Positions 33,043-41,050 of a stretch of 43,392 nucleotides of DNA are shown one piece after another (position 1 is the stretch's first letter; the number at the start of each line of letters is the position of its first letter). The notes beneath the pieces were generated by a model, which was not told the DNA's origin, did no database searches, and saw only the letters and a list, made by a program, of their open reading frames with translations. A program made the translations under genes and the position numbers. The DNA comes from a virus. The stretch spans positions 1 to 43,392 of the IMG/VR virus record IMGVR_UViG_3300009702_000042. The stretch is one strand, 5' to 3'.

Positions 33043-34299
33043 ATGACAATCAGCTCTGAAATCTCCAAAACTCTCCCCGTAGTGGGGAATGGCGTCACCA
33101 CGGTCTTTCCATTCAGCTTCAAGATATTTCAGACTTCGGACGTGGAAGTGGTGCTCGCGGAGTTGGCCACCGGGATCGAGACTGTCTTGGTCGAGGGATC
33201 GGATTACACCGTTACCATGAACACCGACCAGATAAACAACCCCGGAGGGTCCGTGACTTACCCCGTATCCGGGGCACCAATGGCGAGTACACACTCCCTC
33301 ACCTTGGTCAGAAACGTCCCATACACCCAGGGGCTCGACTTGACCCTTGGGGGGTCGTTCGACCCGGACAACATCGAGACGGCTCTTGACCGCATTGTTA
33401 CACTGACACAACAGAACAAGGAAGCCGTCGACCGTTCGGTAAAGGTCCAGGTCTCCGCTGGCCAGACACCGGACGATGTTTTCGTTGATGCTGTTCTCAA
33501 CGCAAAGTCGAACGCGGACTCCGCCTCCGCATCCGCTGCCGCCGCTGCCGCATCGGAGAGTAATGCAGGGCTATCCGCCAGTGCCGCAGCAACCTCCGAA
33601 GCCAACGCCCTGGCCTACCTGCAGGATTTCCTGTCGCGGTACGTGGGTGCTTCAGCCACCGATCCGACTACGGACGGGAACGGGGGCCCTTTGACCGATG
33701 GGGATTTGTACTGGAACACCACGGCCAGCGAGTTCCGTGTCTATAACGCGGGCGGCTGGGCATCATTCTTCGCGCCCGGCACGCTTCTTGTGTCCGCATT
33801 CATGTTGACCATGCTCGATGATCCGGATGCGTCCACCGCCCTCTCTACGTTGGGGGTGTCTGCCTACATGAAGACCTTGCTCGATGATCCGGATTCCGCA
33901 ACAGCCCTGGCTACCTTAGGCGCGGGAAATACGATCTGGCATTCCGGTAATGACGGCCTTGGTAGTGGGCTGGACGCGGATTTGCTGGATGGATTGGATT
34001 CGACGGTATTCTGGAAAAATTCGGATGCACCGAATTCATTGCTTACCAACGGGTACCAGCAGCTCCCTAATGGGTTGATCATCCAATGGGGACAGGTCTA
34101 CGTACCATCCAATTCTAGCGTTACTTTCACGTTCCCCATAGCATTTCCCACGGGGTGCCTGATCGCGGTGGCGGAGTCCAACGCCACTGGGGGAGGAGGG
34201 CTAGGGGCGATTGAACTTTGGACTGCGACTCAAGTGTCACTCAATAAAAACTCACTACTAATCTCGGGCTACGCTTCCCTCATCGCAATTGGATATTGA
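33043..34299 (+). CDS. Tail fibre protein with T7-type N-terminal anchor
   Basis: The protein has 418 residues from ATG 33043, with a TAAGGT ribosome site. Residues 1-130 match the T7 gp17-type anchor domain that docks on the nozzle (LPVVGNGVTTVFPFSFKIF, then DYTVTMNTDQINNPGGSVTY). An Ala/Ser-rich coiled shaft follows (SASAAAAAASESNAGLSASA). Next come two copies of a short fibre repeat (LDDPDASTALSTLGV / LDDPDSATALATLGA). The C-terminal WGQVYVPSNSSVTFTFPIAF domain is of the gp53-like receptor-binding type. The compact length suggests a short fibre, and the C-terminal part should set host range. Confidence 0.87.
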   Translation: MTISSEISKTLPVVGNGVTTVFPFSFKIFQTSDVEVVLAELATGIETVLVEGSDYTVTMNTDQINNPGGSVTYPVSGAPMASTHSLTLVRNVPYTQGLDLTLGGSFDPDNIETALDRIVTLTQQNKEAVDRSVKVQVSAGQTPDDVFVDAVLNAKSNADSASASAAAAAASESNAGLSASAAATSEANALAYLQDFLSRYVGASATDPTTDGNGGPLTDGDLYWNTTASEFRVYNAGGWASFFAPGTLLVSAFMLTMLDDPDASTALSTLGVSAYMKTLLDDPDSATALATLGAGNTIWHSGNDGLGSGLDADLLDGLDSTVFWKNSDAPNSLLTNGYQQLPNGLIIQWGQVYVPSNSSVTFTFPIAFPTGCLIAVAESNATGGGGLGAIELWTATQVSLNKNSLLISGYASLIAIGY

Positions 34300-34302
34300 C
34301 CT

Positions 34303-34899
34303 ATGAAAGCAGCAAGACTTGACCAAAATGGGGTACCCGTGGCTTTTTTCACGCAAGAGATCCACCCCGGGTTTCTCCCCGACGGATCCATTGACCCCGC
34401 AGGCCCGCTTGCGGATTGCGTTTTGATATCGGAGCAAGATTGGCAGGCGCATATCAATGGATCTTTCCGCCGATACGACATTGCCACGGCTACCTGGGTA
34501 CCGTATACCCCACCCCCACCGCCCTTGGCCGATGTGAAAGCGGGGGCAAAATCCGCCATCGACGCGGCTGCGGGGGAGGCTCGCAAACGCTACATCACTA
34601 CCTCGCCCGGGCAGGAAGCGACCTATTTGCTCAAGGAAAGGCAGGCCCGGGAATACATTGCGGCGGGGTATCCCGCCACCCCTGTACCGGTGCTCGTGCA
34701 GGCAGAAGCGGACGCGTTGGGTGTAACCCCCCAGCAAGCCGCCGATAGTATCGTCACCAAGGCGGATACCTGGATATCACTCGCCGCAACGATTGAACGG
34801 ATCCGTAGGGGTAACAACGTTGCTATCGACAATGCCACGGATGCCGCCTCGGTAACATCCCTGCGCGACTCCGCGATCACCGCGCTGGCGGCGGTGTAA
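34303..34899 (+). CDS. Tail fibre assembly chaperone-like protein
   Basis: The protein has 198 residues from ATG 34303, three bases after the fibre gene. The N-terminal part (ARLDQNGVPVAFFTQEIHP and CVLISEQDWQAHINGSFRRY) followed by a Pro-rich hinge (YTPPPPPLADVK) is the usual shape of fibre assembly proteins. The C-terminus contains a helical DUF4376-like part (YLLKERQAREYIAAGYPATP). Such proteins help fibres fold or stay attached to the tip. Position directly behind the fibre gene supports this. Confidence 0.72.
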   Translation: MKAARLDQNGVPVAFFTQEIHPGFLPDGSIDPAGPLADCVLISEQDWQAHINGSFRRYDIATATWVPYTPPPPPLADVKAGAKSAIDAAAGEARKRYITTSPGQEATYLLKERQAREYIAAGYPATPVPVLVQAEADALGVTPQQAADSIVTKADTWISLAATIERIRRGNNVAIDNATDAASVTSLRDSAITALAAV

Positions 34900-35048
34900 T
34901 CGTCTTAACCAGACTATACTATCTCCCAGGGATTTGGTGATCGTCCCGTTGTGTGCTCTTGCCCACAAAATAGATTTCTTTCCCAGACGATACTTCTGAG
35001 AATTTACTGTGAGTCTATCCCCTTCTTACCCAAACGCCAGAGGTCCTG

Positions 35049-35327
35049 ATGGAGATCGAATCCGTGGATGATCGATTGTCGAGACTGGAGGCCGAGATGG
35101 ATTCCGTCGTAGGTCGAGTGAACGACAGCGCCCTTCATTTACAAGCATTAGACCGCAAATTGGATCAAATTCATGATGATCTGTTGGAGTTAATAAGCCT
35201 GTGGCGTTCTGCCAAAGGGTTCGCCCGGATCGTCAAATGGACCGGTATCGCGGTGAGATGGGCAGTGGGCATCGGGGCCACCATTGGCTTGGCCTGGGCA
35301 ACTTTCTCCAAGGGAGCGAAATTTTGA
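35049..35327 (+). CDS. Small coiled-coil membrane protein, possible holin
   Basis: The protein has 92 residues from ATG 35049, with an AGAGGT site seven bases upstream. The first 50 residues form a heptad coiled coil (DRLSRLEAEMDSVVGRVNDS). A C-terminal membrane segment follows (WTGIAVRWAVGIGATIGLAW). This resembles XhlA-type haemolysin/holin accessory proteins. It is the first gene of the lysis cassette. About 150 bases without a gene precede it (34900-35048); I see no convincing promoter or hairpin there. Confidence 0.65.
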   Translation: MEIESVDDRLSRLEAEMDSVVGRVNDSALHLQALDRKLDQIHDDLLELISLWRSAKGFARIVKWTGIAVRWAVGIGATIGLAWATFSKGAKF

Positions 35328-35342
35328 TTGGAGGATTTACGT

Positions 35343-35876
35343 ATGAATTGGGGTGACGTTGGAAATTGGATCAAAGAGAACGCGGGCACGGGTGCCGCGC
35401 TGGTCGGTTCACTTTTGACGGGCAATATCCCTGGTGCCGTGGCGGCGGGGGTGTCTCTTGTGTCCAGCGCCACGGGAACCGATGACCCGGAAAAGGCGAT
35501 GGCGGAACTCAAAGCCAATCCAGAGACATTGGTTGCCTTACGCAAACTCGCTCATGAAGAGCAGGACAGTATCCGCAGGCATTTGCAGGAGATGACCCGC
35601 CTCAAGCTGGAAGACGAGCAGAAAGCCCACGAAACCACGCAAGAGACCATCCGGGCCGGTGACCGGGCGGAAGACAGATTCATTCGATGGTCGCGTCCAG
35701 GGCAATCCTGGGCCAGTTTACTCTCCTGTTTCGCTTACATCAGCGTCTCTCATTCCCCGAACGTCGAGATAGTCATCGCCCTTCTCACCTTGCCCTGGGC
35801 CTACGCTGGCCTAAGGCAGATCGGTAAGGGGGTGGATTCCCTTTCGGGGGCGATGGTGAAAGTTAAGGGTAAGTGA
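35343..35876 (+). CDS. Holin candidate (3TM-type), 177 residues
   Basis: ATG 35343 has a GGAGG site eight bases upstream. An N-terminal hydrophobic region (TGAALVGSLLTGNIPGAVAA) is followed by a charged helical middle. Two C-terminal membrane segments follow (WASLLSCFAYISVS and VEIVIALLTLPWAYAGLRQI). This order, with a WSRP motif before the second segment, matches the three-transmembrane phage holin family. It would form the membrane lesion that releases the lysozyme. The gene overlaps the lysozyme gene by four bases (GTGA). Confidence 0.72.
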   Translation: MNWGDVGNWIKENAGTGAALVGSLLTGNIPGAVAAGVSLVSSATGTDDPEKAMAELKANPETLVALRKLAHEEQDSIRRHLQEMTRLKLEDEQKAHETTQETIRAGDRAEDRFIRWSRPGQSWASLLSCFAYISVSHSPNVEIVIALLTLPWAYAGLRQIGKGVDSLSGAMVKVKGK

Positions 35877-36304
35877 GCCTAGCCATGGATAGGCATGATT
35901 TTGAGCAAATGCTGATTCGGCATGAGGGCACACGGCTTAAGCCGTATATCGATTCCGTTGGAAAGATCACCATTGGGTTCGGGACCAATCTGGAAGACGG
36001 GATTACACGGGAGGAAGCGCTGTGGTTGATGCGTTCCCGGGTCGCCACGATCGAAAGGGAAATGATATCCAGGTTCCCGGTCTACAAGACACTGGACCCG
36101 GTACGTCAATATGTATTGCTGGACATGGCGTATAACATGGGAGTCCCCACCTTGGCCAAGTTCAAGCGAATGTGGGCCGCCCTGGAGGACGGGAACTATG
36201 ATCTAGCCTCCGAAGAAATGCTCAACTCTCGCTGGGCTTGGCAGGTCGGGTCTCGGGCCAGAGAATTGGCCCGTATGATGGCCTCGGGAAAGGAACACCC
36301 GTAA
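35873..36304 (+). CDS. Endolysin, T4-type lysozyme (GH24)
   Basis: GTG 35873 overlaps the holin stop as GTGA. ATG 35885 is an alternative start that aligns better with T4 lysozyme. Counting from ATG, catalytic residues fall at E14, D23 and T29, the same 9 and 6 spacing as E11/D20/T26 of T4 lysozyme (IRHEG, YID, ITIGFG). At 139-143 residues it is slightly shorter than T4 lysozyme. There is no signal peptide or SAR segment, so it depends on the holin. No spanin gene is visible nearby. It is the last gene of the rightward late operon. Confidence 0.9.
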   Translation: MSLAMDRHDFEQMLIRHEGTRLKPYIDSVGKITIGFGTNLEDGITREEALWLMRSRVATIEREMISRFPVYKTLDPVRQYVLLDMAYNMGVPTLAKFKRMWAALEDGNYDLASEEMLNSRWAWQVGSRARELARMMASGKEHP

Positions 36305-36334
36305 AAAAGCCCGGGGGCACTTTCGGCCCCGGGC
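36303..36334 (-). terminator. Intrinsic terminator ending the leftward operon
   Basis: GCCCGGGG/CCCCGGGC (36309-36316 with 36327-36334) is an eight-bp stem, followed leftward by six T (36308-36303). It lies between the convergent late and early operons. Rightward there is no T run, so the hairpin would at best stabilise the late mRNA end. It lies 31 bases beyond the downstream stop of the interrupted RyR frame, which supports that frame as the real gene end. Confidence 0.85.
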
Positions 36335-36364
36335 CGTGCCTGTGATGAGCCTACCCGAAGGTCA

Positions 36365-37045
36365 TCATAGGTCTTCACTTATCAATTTTACCACCGTCCA
36401 GAATATAACATCCTTGTATTGTTGTTCCGGGGGCAAATCCCGGAAGGGCATCAGACACGGGTGGGTTTTGGCTTCCGGATCCCGGGTCGCACCGTATCGC
36501 TATCCATCCTGGATTTTTTCCTCCACCCAATTGTCATGGATATCCGAGAAAGTTGCGTGAGGATGGTCCAAAAGGAACTCGACGCCATGGATGGCGGTGT
36601 CCCGTTCCCACTTCGCGGCGTGGTTCCACGGAGGCCTTTTGTCCAACGACATGATATCGTGATAATACCTAACAATTTCGTAGGCGACTTGGGCAATTTG
36701 CCTGATTTCGGTTGATGTCATCGGGGATTTCTCCGTAAGTAAATGATTCCCTGGTGGTGTTTCTACATCACGATCCCGGAAGATGCCTCGACGAGGAATC
36801 AGTTCCGGGTGGGAACTAACCCAGTCCCGTAGCGGGACCATCTCGTCTTTGGTCACATCTATCCTTCCTTCCAAAACCGCCAGTAGTTTTGCAGCTCGTC
36901 TACGACATAGGCGATGAGTGATCGCCAAATCTTGTTGGATCCGCATGGTTTCCTCGGTCATTCGTATGATTTCTTTCGTAAGTCTCACGACGTCTTCGGT
37001 AAGTAGCACGATTCCCCCAACGGGGTCCCTGTCGTAGTTACTCAT
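36365..37045 (-). pseudogene. RyR-domain protein gene with an in-frame TAG (36500-36502)
   Basis: ATG 37045 has a GGGGG ribosome site. The frame is open for 181 codons to TAG at 36502-36500, then continues another 44 codons to TGA at 36365. Residues 1-105 are helical and unknown. From about 110 a RyR domain is seen (RQIAQVAYEIVRYYHDIMSL, WNHAAKWERDTAIHGVEFLL, NWVEEKIQDG). The continuation after the TAG, RYGATRDPEAKTHPCLMPF and RDLPPEQQYKDVIFWTVV, is exactly the rest of that domain. The stop stands where the family has Trp (TGG to TAG is one base). It is either a point-mutated gene, an assembly error, or a gene using readthrough. RyR domains in phages and bacteria are proposed nucleotide-ligand sensors in conflict systems. 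It is the last gene of the leftward operon. Confidence 0.75.
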
Positions 37046-37063
37046 GTAAATGCCCCCTCGGGG

Positions 37064-37216
37064 TCAATCGGCCTTACTTAGCGTTATGACTATAACGGTG
37101 ATAGCGATTACATAGACGGATAAGTATGCAATGGCTATGACTAAGCCTTTCAGTACGGTGTGCATCCAGCACTTCGATTTGCTTGTGTCTCGGAAAATAT
37201 CTCTGTCATCTCGCAC
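37064..37216 (-). CDS. Small single-pass membrane protein, 50 residues
   Basis: GTG 37216 overlaps the helicase 3' end by 11 bases and has GGAG eight bases upstream. Residues 1-18 are charged (RDDRDIFRDTSKSKCW), followed by a clean hydrophobic span (LKGLVIAIAYLSVYVIAITV, then IVITL) and a short SKAD end. The frame fills the gap between helicase and RyR gene, ending 18 bases before the next ATG. No family is recognised. Small membrane proteins in phage early operons are often superinfection-exclusion or host-modifying factors, but this is only context. Confidence 0.6.
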   Translation of the reverse strand: MRDDRDIFRDTSKSKCWMHTVLKGLVIAIAYLSVYVIAITVIVITLSKAD

Positions 37217-38606
37217 TGTATTTTCTCCGATAGTCGTTGATGGTAGTCTTTAGGTCCATCTGTTCGTCATTCTTCCTTTCCAACGCCATCAGCTGGGCTT
37301 CGTCCACGGTGTTACGGGCCAGAATCCGATGGAAAACCGGCACCTGGGTCTGCCCTTGCCTTGCCAGTCGACCAATAAGCTGCAAATACAGTCCCAGGCT
37401 CCAAGTGAGCCCGAACCACACGCCGATATGACCCCCGTGTTGGAGGTTCAGCCCATGCCCCATCGATGCCGGGTGCCCCACCAACAGGGGGATCTGCCCC
37501 GAATCCCATTTCCTCTGTATCTCGATTTCTTGTTCCGGAGTCATGGCCCCTCCCAGGTGCACCGCGCCGGGGAACCACTCCATGATCCGTTCACAGTCCG
37601 CAACAAATTCATAGGCAACCAACACCGGCTGGCCATTCGATTCGCTGATGATCTCCCCCAGTACGTTTAGCTTCGCATCGTGCAGCGCGTACCATTCCTG
37701 GCTCCCGGCTTCCTTGTAAGGCTGACCATTGGCAATCTGAAGACATTTGTTGAGCATGGATCCCTCGTTGGCCACCTCCAGCGATCCGCCAGCGTCCAAT
37801 TCGGCAAATAACTCCCTTTCCAGTTCGTCGTATACTCGGCGGACGCCTGGGGGAAGATCCACCCATACGTCGTTGAACACCGGGGTATGTTGTCCTGGGA
37901 GGTATTCGCTGGCAGTCATCGATATGGTGATGTCCGCAACATGAGATTTTATCTCGTCTTCAGCACCTTGGCGAAGGATGTGTCTATACCCATACTGTTC
38001 GAAATACTGGTCCAGGTAGTGGTTTCGATTCGTTCCCAGCCGGTCACCGCCGTCTACCACGAGATATTCTCCCCACAGATCGATATACCCATTCCCGGCT
38101 GGGGTGCCGGTCATCCCGATCCGGTACGGGAAGTAGGGGAGTATCCGCTGTAACGCCCGGGATCGGACCCCGGTGCCGTTTTTCAGCATGTCGACTTCAT
38201 CATAGACGATCGCCCGCCAAGGAAAGTACTCACCTTCCCGAAGCCAAGTAGCAATCAGGTAATCCGCCAGCCATGGGAGGTTTTCATAATTGATCAGATG
38301 CACATCAGCGTGGTTCCGGAGTGCATAGGCCCTTTGCGTTGCGTTCCCGGACACCAGGGAGAATGTCAACCCAGCGGTGTGGGTCCACCTGGCCGCCTCC
38401 TGCCTCCAGACCATTGAGCACACCCGTTTCGGGGCGACCACCAAGGTGTTCAAGCATTCCAATCGGTCTACTCGCTCCGCGATAGCCGTCAGGGCGATGA
38501 TGGTCTTTCCGAGACCGACGTCTAGCAACACCATCGATTGCGGTCGGGATAGGATCTCAGCGACTGCAGTCCTCTGATAGTCGTGAAGGTCACTCGGTGT
38601 TCTCAT
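37206..38606 (-). CDS. SNF2/DEAD-type superfamily 2 helicase
   Basis: The protein has 466 residues from ATG 38606, in an ATGA overlap with the VRR-NUC stop. Motifs: LHDYQRTAV (Q-motif-like), Walker A LLDVGLGKT near 28-36, VVAPKRVCSMVW (Ia), YDEVD near 140 (Walker B), GMTGTPAGN (III). The C-terminal lobe has PASMGHGLNLQHGGH (V) and LIGRLARQGQ (VI). Compact SNF2-type proteins of this length next to VRR-NUC and family A polymerase are a recurring phage replication module. It may remodel or unwind DNA at forks. No accessory domain is visible. Confidence 0.9.
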   Translation of the reverse strand: MRTPSDLHDYQRTAVAEILSRPQSMVLLDVGLGKTIIALTAIAERVDRLECLNTLVVAPKRVCSMVWRQEAARWTHTAGLTFSLVSGNATQRAYALRNHADVHLINYENLPWLADYLIATWLREGEYFPWRAIVYDEVDMLKNGTGVRSRALQRILPYFPYRIGMTGTPAGNGYIDLWGEYLVVDGGDRLGTNRNHYLDQYFEQYGYRHILRQGAEDEIKSHVADITISMTASEYLPGQHTPVFNDVWVDLPPGVRRVYDELERELFAELDAGGSLEVANEGSMLNKCLQIANGQPYKEAGSQEWYALHDAKLNVLGEIISESNGQPVLVAYEFVADCERIMEWFPGAVHLGGAMTPEQEIEIQRKWDSGQIPLLVGHPASMGHGLNLQHGGHIGVWFGLTWSLGLYLQLIGRLARQGQTQVPVFHRILARNTVDEAQLMALERKNDEQMDLKTTINDYRRKYSAR

Positions 38607-38944
38607 TTGTGTATCGCCTCCATCACATCAATCAGCAGCTTCCCGTATTCCACCGAGTCCGCGACGAATACCCAATCCCCCCGCGCGATTCGCCTCTCAT
38701 GGTCTTTCGCTTGTTTCACAGTGGGTCTTTTCCCTAACTGTTTGAATTCAATGAAGAAATGCCTACTCATCCCCAGGTAGAAAATGCGATCGGGAACACT
38801 CCGTTTCGCTGGTGACGTAAATTTCTCGTTGGGGAGTCCTTTCCGTTCCGCGTATTGACAGACCTTCCGTTCGATGTCTCGCTCCAGGGGCCCTTCCCGG
38901 CGTTTCCGGGAGAGTCGTTTCACGTCGATTGGTGGCAGGGTCAA
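38603..38944 (-). CDS. VRR-NUC domain nuclease
   Basis: The protein has 113 residues from TTG 38944 in a TTGA overlap with the polymerase stop; a GAGGT lies 11 bases upstream. The VRR-NUC signature is complete: GPLERDIERKVCQYAERKG, then SVPDRIFYLGMSRHFFIEFK with the PD...(D/E)xK-type residues, and PTVKQAKDHERRI. Such small nucleases can cut branched DNA such as Holliday junctions or flaps. It lies between polymerase and helicase in overlapping genes, so the three proteins are probably made together. Confidence 0.9.
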   Translation of the reverse strand: MTLPPIDVKRLSRKRREGPLERDIERKVCQYAERKGLPNEKFTSPAKRSVPDRIFYLGMSRHFFIEFKQLGKRPTVKQAKDHERRIARGDWVFVADSVEYGKLLIDVMEAIHK

Positions 38945-40989
38945 TCTTTGGTGTACCTCTTTGTGACGAATCCGCTAGTCCCCAGCCACATATCGGGGCA
39001 CCAGGGCGGGGCCTGGGTCATCGCCGCCTGCAGCACCTGGAGGTCTTTCTCTGCGGTTTCCTCCGGGACTTCGCACACAATCTCGTCGTGTACGTGCAGG
39101 ACGACTTTCAGCCAGGAGGCCTCTGCGTTCCGTATACCGTTCCATAAAAGGTCCCCCGCAATGGATTGGACCAGGTTCTCGGTGAGGCCCCCTTTGTGTG
39201 CGTGGATCCTGCCCCATCGATTACTCGTATCCCTGCCCATATAGGAGAAATTGGAGATCTCATCCGGAGGGAGCATCAGCCCGGACTCGATCAATTGGGC
39301 GTCGGTCCAATTGGCAGCGTGATATTGTTCCCGCGTATGCGTGGCCTTGGTGGTCATTACATATTCGGCCCAGGGTGCGGCATGGGTGTCGATGCTGGGC
39401 AGGTAGTAGCTCAGATATCGGCCCGAGGGGACACGGATCCGCAAGAAATATTCGTGACGTTCCACGTGGAACCTATATCCTTCGACCGGGTATTTCGACC
39501 ATACGACTTCCCGGACGGCGTTATCGATCCAATCCCAGAACTGGACAATCTCCGGGTACATGCCCCGGAAGGTGTCTACGGCTCGCCGGGCTTCGTCCTC
39601 GGTCATGCCGACCCCCATACTTTCCGCATACTTGATCAGGCCGCGCCAGCCAAGCATGTAGCCACACCCCAGGACTGCGGGCTTGCTGAAGGTTCTCTGT
39701 TTCTTGGTGACGTCACCGTAGGGGATGTGGTAATACTCGGAAGCAAACACCTTGTAGGTGTCCATTCCTTCCCGGAAAATCTGGTCTATCGCCCGACAAT
39801 TGGCTAGCCACCCAAGAACCACGGACTCGATCGATGCAAAGTCCGCGACCACGAGCGATTTTCCTTCCGGAGCACATATCGCGTGCCTGACCGCGCAACC
39901 GATAACCTCGGAGACGGGCTCGTCGTAGAGGGCCCGCAGTAGCGCTGGATCACCCGTCCGGATCAGGTCCGCGACCGTGTTCGCGTCATCTGGGGTTTTT
40001 GCCATCGGCCGCTTCAGGTTCTGTACCTGCACCCGTCGGCCCCCAACGCGGTCGGTCCGGGATGCGCCTTTGTACTGAAACATGCCGCGCACCCGGCCGT
40101 CTTTCTCGACACCGTTCAGCATTGCGGTGTATTTCGCCACCGCTTTCGCTTCCCTCAGTTGCCACAGGTCAACGGCCTGGCGGATCGTTGGGTCGGTTAT
40201 GTCGAGCGCCTGCAAGGTGTCTTTCCTGAGATCTGGTACGTCGACCCAGTTACTTTTCAGCCAGTTCATGAATGGGCCACGGGTCACTTTCGGGAGTCCG
40301 GTCAGATTCTGGAGATCTTCACTCAATCGCTCCCGTTCACGTGACCACAGTTCCACGGCTCCCTGGGCCATTCCCACATCCAGAGGAACACCTCGGTCGT
40401 TTATTCGCTGGTCCAGGAGCCATTGCTCCCAGTCCCACGTTTCCACCGCCGGGAACTTCTCGAAGAACGCCACGAGCTCACGCTCCACTTCGACATCGCG
40501 CAGGCAGTACGCGCAAAAGTCCTCCCAGTCACTCGGTCGGTTCTGCCATGTATACCGGCCCGCCTTGTGGTTCTTGGGTGCCGGTTTGCTGAATAGTTGC
40601 ACCAGGCGGCCGCCACGGGGGTCTTTGCCCCGGATCCCTATTTGCTCGCAAACGTCATCCAGTCCGCCGGAGTACCCTAAGTAATACGCCATCACCATCG
40701 CGCACCGCCACCGGTTCAGTGGGACGTCGATCCCAAGAACGTACCGGGTGACCAGTCGCTCGAATTGTGCATTAAAAGCGATCAACGTGACGGTGGGATC
40801 GAGGAACGCATCCCTCAATTCAGAGGGCATCGGTCCTTTGCGGGGCTGCCACAGCTGCGGGTCTTCGTCGTCGATCGCCCAGCCTAGCATCAGGACCTCG
40901 GTCGACGGATCCTTGGTGTATTTGTGTGCGCCAGCGCGTTTGATGTCGACCTCGGAGTAGGTCTCGTAGTCCAGGTGAAGTATTGTCAC
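38941..40989 (-). CDS. Family A DNA polymerase with 3'-5' exonuclease
   Basis: The protein has 682 residues from GTG 40989. Exo I is LDYETYSEV with D7 and E9, which rules out later starts; Exo II FNAQFER and Exo III YCLRDVEVE follow. Polymerase motif A is VVADFASIE, motif B KKQRTFSKPAVLGCGYM, and motif C HVHDEIVCEV near residue 637. It has proofreading but no 5' nuclease domain. It is the replicative polymerase, working with the primase-polymerase at 3962-6193 and the SSB-like protein upstream. The ribosome site is weak, and an intrinsic hairpin precedes the gene, so it is probably made at lower level than the SSB-like protein. Confidence 0.95.
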   Translation of the reverse strand: MTILHLDYETYSEVDIKRAGAHKYTKDPSTEVLMLGWAIDDEDPQLWQPRKGPMPSELRDAFLDPTVTLIAFNAQFERLVTRYVLGIDVPLNRWRCAMVMAYYLGYSGGLDDVCEQIGIRGKDPRGGRLVQLFSKPAPKNHKAGRYTWQNRPSDWEDFCAYCLRDVEVERELVAFFEKFPAVETWDWEQWLLDQRINDRGVPLDVGMAQGAVELWSRERERLSEDLQNLTGLPKVTRGPFMNWLKSNWVDVPDLRKDTLQALDITDPTIRQAVDLWQLREAKAVAKYTAMLNGVEKDGRVRGMFQYKGASRTDRVGGRRVQVQNLKRPMAKTPDDANTVADLIRTGDPALLRALYDEPVSEVIGCAVRHAICAPEGKSLVVADFASIESVVLGWLANCRAIDQIFREGMDTYKVFASEYYHIPYGDVTKKQRTFSKPAVLGCGYMLGWRGLIKYAESMGVGMTEDEARRAVDTFRGMYPEIVQFWDWIDNAVREVVWSKYPVEGYRFHVERHEYFLRIRVPSGRYLSYYLPSIDTHAAPWAEYVMTTKATHTREQYHAANWTDAQLIESGLMLPPDEISNFSYMGRDTSNRWGRIHAHKGGLTENLVQSIAGDLLWNGIRNAEASWLKVVLHVHDEIVCEVPEETAEKDLQVLQAAMTQAPPWCPDMWLGTSGFVTKRYTKD

Positions 40990-41009
40990 GGTCGGTTCTT
41001 GTTATAGTT

Positions 41010-41039
41010 GGAAAAGAACGCCCGGCCCCGTAGGGCCGG
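41010..41039 (-). terminator. Partial terminator/attenuator between SSB-like and polymerase genes
   Basis: CCGGCCC-CGTA-GGGCCGG (41022-41039) is a perfect seven-bp stem, followed leftward by GCGTTCTTTTCC. The T tract is broken, so it should release only part of the transcripts. That would give more SSB-like mRNA than polymerase mRNA. Confidence 0.6.
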
Positions 41040-41050
41040 ACACATCGTCG

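Noticed and set aside
34900-35048. Promoter for the lysis genes (TATACT near 34915)
   Set aside because: No -35 element at a suitable distance; only a single -10-like hexamer.
39166-39807. 213-codon rightward open frame opposite the DNA polymerase gene
   Set aside because: It is the complement of conserved polymerase motifs and has no ribosome site or protein-like composition of its own.
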